From assembly GCA_963682025.1 (NCBI GenBank), contig OY821521.1, positions 55,377,908 to 55,441,907 on the forward strand: a DNA stretch of 64,000 bases. Direction: 5' to 3'. The stretch's first letter is position 1. Every line of letters starts with the position of its first letter. Under the pieces are notes generated by a model. The model was not told the origin of the DNA, did no database searches, and saw only the letters and a list, made by a program, of their open reading frames with translations. This DNA is from Cordilura impudica. Lineage: Eukaryota > Arthropoda > Insecta > Diptera > Scathophagidae. The translations under genes were made by a program, and so were the position numbers. Below are positions 59,078 through 64,000 of the stretch, piece by piece.

Positions 59078-59478
59078 TTAATGATGTTTATAATTTCTAT
59101 GGTGCCTAATTTTGCCATAGTTGATAGCGTAAAAGAAGGTCATAGCGGCAGCAGTGAGTTGGAAAAAGGGTGCAACGCCAGCACGTTTGGGTTGAACATA
59201 CTTGTGTTGCCAACGCCACCAGGCACGACTGAAAGCACCAGCAATAGCACTGGGCGACTTGTTGCGGCGTCCAAACCAAGAGCCCAATTCGTTCAATTTT
59301 ACTTGACCGAAAGGAACATCAGCTAAAAATGAAAGGATTTTTTTTAATTTTCAATATTACGTAATCTACGTGCGTTGGTTCCAAATAATCAGATGTTACC
59401 TTTTCCATAAAAGCGTGCGGGGTCATATGGGCCATGCACTTTGGGGTTGTATTCAGCTGGATAATCACCGAAAGCCAT
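59078..59478 (-). CDS. ATPsynF: Mitochondrial ATP synthase subunit f
   Basis: Two exons, 59400-59478 and 59078-59322, give 107 residues, the usual insect length. Exon 1 reads M-A-F-G-D-Y-P-A-E-Y-N-P-K-V-H-G-P-Y-D-P. Exon 2 has W-F-G-R-R-N-K, S-R-A-W-W-R-W-Q-H-K-Y, then a single membrane segment (about residues 80-96, F-F-Q-L-T-A-A-A-M-T-F-F-Y) and a His-rich end, K-I-R-H-H-R-N-Y-K-H-H. Subunit f sits in the F0 part of complex V in the inner membrane and helps shape the dimer. The 77-base intron has GTAACA and TTTTTAG. All features expected of the family are present. This is a single-copy housekeeping gene. Confidence 0.93.
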
Positions 59479-59985
59479 TCTGAATTTCTGTAAATATTTT
59501 TTATATTGTAAGATTTTCAGGAAAAACGACTACCGCCTTTACTGAATTTTACCAATTTTGACAATGACAATACAATCCACATTATTGTCATATTTGACAT
59601 TGAGCATAAGTGATACCAAGTTATGAAAAGTTATTTTAAAATGTGGCATCTTACTAGATGCATAAGTTTTTCATTTAGATTTAAAATAACGGTTTTGATT
59701 ATGATTGTGAGGATCCTTAAAAGTTCGCTTTGAATTTAAAAACATTTTTTTAATGTAACACATAAAATGTGAATTCATACAATGTACATAATTAAAAAAA
59801 TTCTTGTTAATAATTATGTATTATCTTTAATATATGTATATTATTACAATAATTCTTCAGTCAAATCACTAGTACTGATTTAACAAAAAGGGACAAATCA
59901 GGAGGAATGTTTTATTAATAGATGGATAAATGCAATAAAATAAAATAATTTTAAAGCGTTTATTTGAACTGAATAAATTATTTGT
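59479..59985. other. Upstream region of the ATP synthase gene
   Basis: No frame. Should hold the promoter; no core motif stood out. Confidence 0.4.
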
Positions 59986-59988
59986 TTA

Positions 59989-60482
59989 AGGTGCTATTAT
60001 ATGATGTGTTTTTTTACATATGTACTGTCAAATTTTCCCACAACAAAAGTTGTAAACATCGTGTGATACATATAAAACATTGTTTATGTACAATACATGA
60101 GAAAAGTCACATGTACATTTTTCAATTAGAACAGGTTCTATTTTTGCATGACAAACAAGTGAAAATACAACACTGCTTGTGGCGAAAGAAAAACAGAGTA
60201 CATTTTAAAGATTAATATTGAAAGAAAAATAAATTGTTTAGTATTAATTAACAATTAAAAAATACATAACCTTTTTTTTAACAAAAAATTTTTGTGAATT
60301 CACAAATTAAATCAGCTGTTGTTTACATTTAGAGGTTATGTCATACGGAAATACATACGCACGTGTGATAGCAAAAATTATGAATCGTATGTAAGAAGAC
60401 AATTTTGACAGACATGAAGAATTTCATATGGATAAAAAAAGTGACAGTACATATGTAAAAAACATTTCGTGTAATAGCACCT
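59989..60482 (-). mobile_element. TWA-flanked MITE, copy c (divergent, opposite orientation)
   Basis: Flanked by TTA (59986-59988, 60483-60485). Termini AGGTGCTATTA in perfect inverted match. Its interior, read on the minus strand, matches copies a and b (TTTCTTTCGCCACAAGCAGTGTTGTATTTTC in pieces). Confidence 0.8.
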
Positions 60483-61126
60483 TTAGTAAAAGCTGCTCTC
60501 TTTTTATGATACCACTTAATTCTCATCGGCTAAGCAAATATTGTTAAGGACGATATACACTTGTCAAATTCAAATTCAAATTGGCATACTGCCCAACACG
60601 GCACCAGTCAAGTGATTGCGCCAGCTGATTGACCGTGTATGGGCCTGTGGTGTGATTGTGCCAGCCGATTGTGCAAAATCAAAATGAGTTTGATATTTTT
60701 GTGATTGCACAATCGTGCTGGTGTCGTGTATGGGCCATATTTCTCATTACAATAGAATTTTTGAAGAGTAAACATCGCGCATGGATGTATTTTATAAACG
60801 AATTTTGTGATGAACATAAAAAATTTATTTTTACACTTAATAATTAATATTGTATAGTTTAAATATATAATAATATATAATAGTAAGATATGTATTTAGT
60901 TAATAAATGTAAAAAATAAAACAATAAAAATTTTAAGGTCACTATCCGTATCGATTTTTTCAACACGCTACGTGGAAAGAAATGATGATTGTACCAGCAT
61001 GCTGGTGTGGTGTGTGATTCGATCTTGATTGTGCCAGCATGCTGATGTCGTGTATAGGCTCTATTAGCAAAAATTTGTTTGTATGTGTGACACCGACGAT
61101 TCTTGATGGAAAATCAAAAATATTAT

Positions 61127-61403
61127 GCTGGCTACACACCAGGCAACCGGTTGAAGCAATGGTTATAGCAACAATGATACACACGGTTGCCTCGTGTGTA
61201 GGCAGCATAATTCTGGCTACACACCAGGCAACGGTTGCTTCAATGTGTTGTAGCAACAATGATACACACGTAGCAACGGTTGCCTCAATTAGCCAGAAAT
61301 ATCAAAAAGTTTTGATATTTTTCGTTGGTTGAGGCAACCGTTGCTACGTGTTGATACAACCATTGCTTCAACCGGTTGCCTCGTCTATAGGCAGCATTAG
61401 ATT
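61127..61403. repeat. Foldback array of GGCAACCGGTTG units
   Basis: The outer arms (about 61127-61175 and 61345-61403) share ATGCTG, AGGCAACCGGTTGAAGCAAT in inverted order. Inside are further inverted copies of GGCTACACACCAGGCAAC and GTTGCCTC. More GC-rich than its surroundings. Confidence 0.7.
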
Positions 61404-61691
61404 TTTGGCATGCTGTCCGAGTGATTTTGATGAATGTATTGTATTTTCTCATCAAGCACGTACACATTTAAACGAGATTTCAAACAGAGCGGACGCTAAA
61501 AATGTCGGATGGAAAGTGTTTTTTTTTAATTCTTTTCTGAATAAAACGTTAGGAAACTTGGCCCGTATAATCAATTTTATTTGTTTTATTTATTAAAAAG
61601 CAAATAAGTTTGAAATCACATTAAAATTAACACTTTTTATTTTATTCTATTTTGTTTCTCCCGCTTTCTCAAAGTAAACAAGTAAGAAAAT

Positions 61692-62472
61692 TATAGTCGG
61701 TCTAGACCGACTATATGATACCCTATACCATGGTTTAGAGACCCTATCTTTCGGTCCAACTACTTCGATATAGAAAATAAGCATAAACCAAATTTGAGTG
61801 CGATTTTTATTAATTTTTTTGGCTGCAGATATGAAAAAGTTCATATCGGATGCTCTATCTGTAAAGGGACTAGGTCCAAAAATGGACCGATCCTGATCAT
61901 GATTGGTAAAGTCTCTTGTATTTTGCAAAAATATGTACAAACAAAATTTGAGGAGAATCAGTGCAATATTTTTGTTTTTTAATAGATTTAACTGAAGATC
62001 GGGAAGCAGCTCTATATGGGGTCAAAGGGATCATTTTTGGACTACTCATTAGTGGATATAATGAACGCATACAAACCCAATTTGAGTAAGATCTATATGA
62101 CAATTTGGATCTTATGGCAATTTATGTCGATTTCATATGGGTAATTTGTATGGGGGCTAGGTCTGAACATGGACCGATTCTCACCAATTTCAATAGCGTT
62201 CATCCCATGGCCGATAAAAGCTTATATACCAAATTTCGTCAAAATATATTCATATTTGCGACCTGCAGTTTGATTACAAGCTTTACATGGACACACAGAC
62301 GGACGGACGGACGGACGGACAGACGGACGGACGGACATTGTTAAATCAACTCAGAAAGTGATTCTGATTCGATCGGTATAATTAAAGATGGGTCTAGGTC
62401 AAATATTTTTGGTTGTTACAAACAGCAGCACAAAGTCATTATACCCAAACCACATAGTGGTATAGGGTATAA
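61692..62472. mobile_element. Short interspersed element with (GGAC)n tract
   Basis: Begins at a perfect 24-base palindrome (61692-61715) followed by GATACCCTATACCA. It ends in the inverted match TGGTATAGGGTATA at 62459-62472. A (GGAC)n microsatellite is at about 62297-62336. An internal (GTCC)n block recalls the dipteran mini-me class of short elements; that link is tentative. No coding function. Confidence 0.6.
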
Positions 62473-62578
62473 AAATGAAAAATGAATGCTGTACAGGTTG
62501 TACAGCAAATATATATGCTAACATGAAGCACACATACACGAGCTTGATGTCAAGTATTTGACAAGTGTATATTGCCCT

Positions 62579-63232
62579 TTAGGTTTGTACAAATAATAGG
62601 GGATTTTATATGAAATATTGTATTATTACAATACTAAGAAAGGTACTGATAAATTATATATTGAGAAACTACAATTAATTAAGAAGCTATTATCAATTAT
62701 TTATAAGTATTGCATTAATTTTACACAGTATTTATTTACTAAATTCATTAGTTGACGTTATTTTTGTTTTGCTTCTATGGGCACTGTTAGACGTTCAATA
62801 TATATTGACCGCGATCCAAATATCAGAATATATATTGAACGTGTGGCAGTGCCTTTTCAAACTTGAACAATTTTTTTCAATTTGGTGAACTCAAATTCTT
62901 AAAATATATACTGAATGTCCCTTCATCCTTTTATTTTACCAAAAGCTGGCAACCCATTTCGGTTCTTAAAAATGTTAACGGTTTGTCAAGATTTTTTTTT
63001 GTGTTTCTATAGATGCATAGATTTTGCATTGAGAGATGAGAAATTTACAAAAAAAAAAAAAATAAAACAAACATATATTCTCCAACAACAAGAACAACAA
63101 GGATGAATGGGATAAATACTTATAACAAATGAAGCTCTTCTCTATTTCAAGGGCAAAAAAGGGGAGAGATCATTTTTGTACAAATAAAGTTAGCAACTAC
63201 TGAATAGTAAAACATGTAGGTGCATTTGTTAA
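62579..63232. other. Upstream region of the BED-finger gene with palindromic element
   Basis: A 74-base palindromic element lies at 62780-62853. The remainder is AT-rich. Any promoter or 5' leader of the next gene should be here. Confidence 0.5.
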
Positions 63233-63280
63233 TTGCAATTCATCGAGTGTGCGGTTAAGTGGTGTCTTGATTTTTGGATA

Positions 63281-64000
63281 ATGGATCACATGGAATCGGA
63301 TCAAGCATCAAATGATGATACAAATATTATATCTGAACTATTAAATTCAGATGATGCTATGCAATCCTCGGTATCAAATGTTCATCCTCCTATAACAGCG
63401 CAGAACGATGAAAATCAAAATTTAATAATCAATTCAGAATTTACAACTAATTGCGATAAACAAGATATGTTGGTCCCTATGGAACAAAATAATGTACTTA
63501 TGATAAATAATAGTTATGCGACGGATATAGATGATATTAATAAAATGCAAATTCGGCACGTCCATATTCCTTATATACTTAATGGTGAATTATATCAAAT
63601 ACAAACGCAAGACGGTGAAAACGTTACCGTAAAATGTTGCCACTGTCCTCCAGATCGTGTATACAGGGGCAGTGTTAGATCAACGGGTAATTTTCATATG
63701 CATATTAAGGTGAGATCATATTTTCTGATTATGAAGAAGCAATGTGTGAATATCTTATTTGTTTTCTTCAGCGGCGTCATCCGGATTTATTGGAAAAACT
63801 TCATGATATGAAAGTTAATGCTCTATTGGAGCGTCGTGACCGTTTAATGCGCAACCGTAAAATAACACATCGGAATAGTCGTCATCGTTCTACACCAGCA
63901 AATGTTGCCGCCATTTGTTCATTAAAAAGTGAACCTAAATCATGTTTGACCACCCCAACAGATACTCAATTATCTCTAACTTCTACGCCGGAATTAAATT
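63281..64000 (+). CDS. BED-type zinc-finger protein, 5' part (runs off the window)
   Basis: Exon 1 runs to 63709, GTGAGA donor, intron 63710-63771 ending TTCTTCAG, exon 2 from 63772 past the window end. I chose the ATG at 63281 (M-D-H-M-E-S-D); the frame is open upstream to 63233. The first 110 residues are acidic and Asn-rich. A BED-like finger follows across the intron: C-C-H-C, then G-N-F-H-M-H-I-K then R-R-H-P-D, that is C-x2-C...H-x(3-5)-H with the last His encoded in exon 2. A basic stretch follows (L-E-R-R-D-R-L-M-R-N-R-K). BED fingers bind DNA and occur in fly chromatin factors and in hAT-derived proteins. The gene cannot be named from this part. Confidence 0.7.

Larger units (their letters stand above)
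60547..62578. mobile_element. TTA-flanked composite DNA element with nested repeats
   Basis: The ends AGGACGATATACACTTGTCAAAT and, inverted, AGGGCAATATACACTTGTCAAAT match over 23 bases with two differences, and TTA flanks both (60544-60546, 62579-62581). The termini and TWA target fit PIF/Harbinger. The interior has repeated GATTGTGCCAGC motifs, a foldback (61127-61403) and the (GGAC)n repeat element. No transposase. The last two are probably later insertions. Confidence 0.65.

Noticed and set aside
62297..62336. (GGAC)n as a CRISPR-like or regulatory array
   Set aside because: It is a simple tetranucleotide microsatellite in a eukaryotic repeat element, without spacers.
1..64000. tRNA, rRNA or other structured RNA genes
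   Set aside because: No cloverleaf with internal promoter boxes or ribosomal sequence was recognised by eye; a dedicated scan would be needed to exclude them.

Overview
The window is an AT-rich nuclear segment of a higher fly, most likely a calyptrate such as a blow fly or house-fly relative. This rests on short introns with GT-AG (one GC-AG) borders, a cluster of ZAD/C2H2 genes of the grauzone type, fly-like OST4 and ATP synthase subunit f genes, and dense mobile DNA (copia, Ty3/gypsy, mariner, jockey-like LINE, many MITEs). No prokaryotic feature is present. The species is an inference.

Layout. 1-2.2 kb: wreck of a copia element. 2.6-4.5 kb: ZAD-C2H2 gene 1 (minus). 5.1-35.2 kb: a mariner copy split by about 28.8 kb of nested elements. 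The insert is a Ty3/gypsy element on the minus strand (element A, 2.3-kb LTRs, intact gag and pol). Its left LTR was hit twice more. A 3.25-kb DNA transposon with an 8-bp target duplication carries broken pieces of the host genes Dicer-1 and Noc3. A second, plus-strand Ty3/gypsy element (element B, 1384-bp LTRs of identical length, intact gag and pol) carries, between pol and its 3' LTR, a broken Tim8 copy and a piece of a grauzone-like zinc-finger gene that itself holds a MITE. Element A's right LTR lacks both insertions, so it serves as the empty-site control.

35.5-52.3 kb: four more ZAD-C2H2 genes, all minus. Gene 2 is a double-length fusion and has a mariner in an intron. Gene 3 is of normal size. 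Genes 4 and 5 are a very recent tandem duplication of about 3 kb. A jockey-like LINE remnant lies between genes 3 and 4. 53.5-54.5 kb: OST4 (plus) and a ZNF511-type gene (minus), tail to tail. 55-63 kb: MITEs, a wrecked repeat-family gene, the ATP synthase subunit f gene (minus), and a 2-kb TTA-flanked composite element holding a repeat with a (GGAC)n tract. 63.2 kb to the end: 5' part of a BED-type zinc-finger gene.

The host genes are independent units: a family of probable DNA-binding regulators plus housekeeping genes for N-glycosylation and mitochondrial ATP synthesis. What ties the window together is mobile DNA that inserts into itself and picks up host gene pieces. Exon borders were read by eye from splice consensus, frame continuity and comparison among the paralogues here; no database search was possible.
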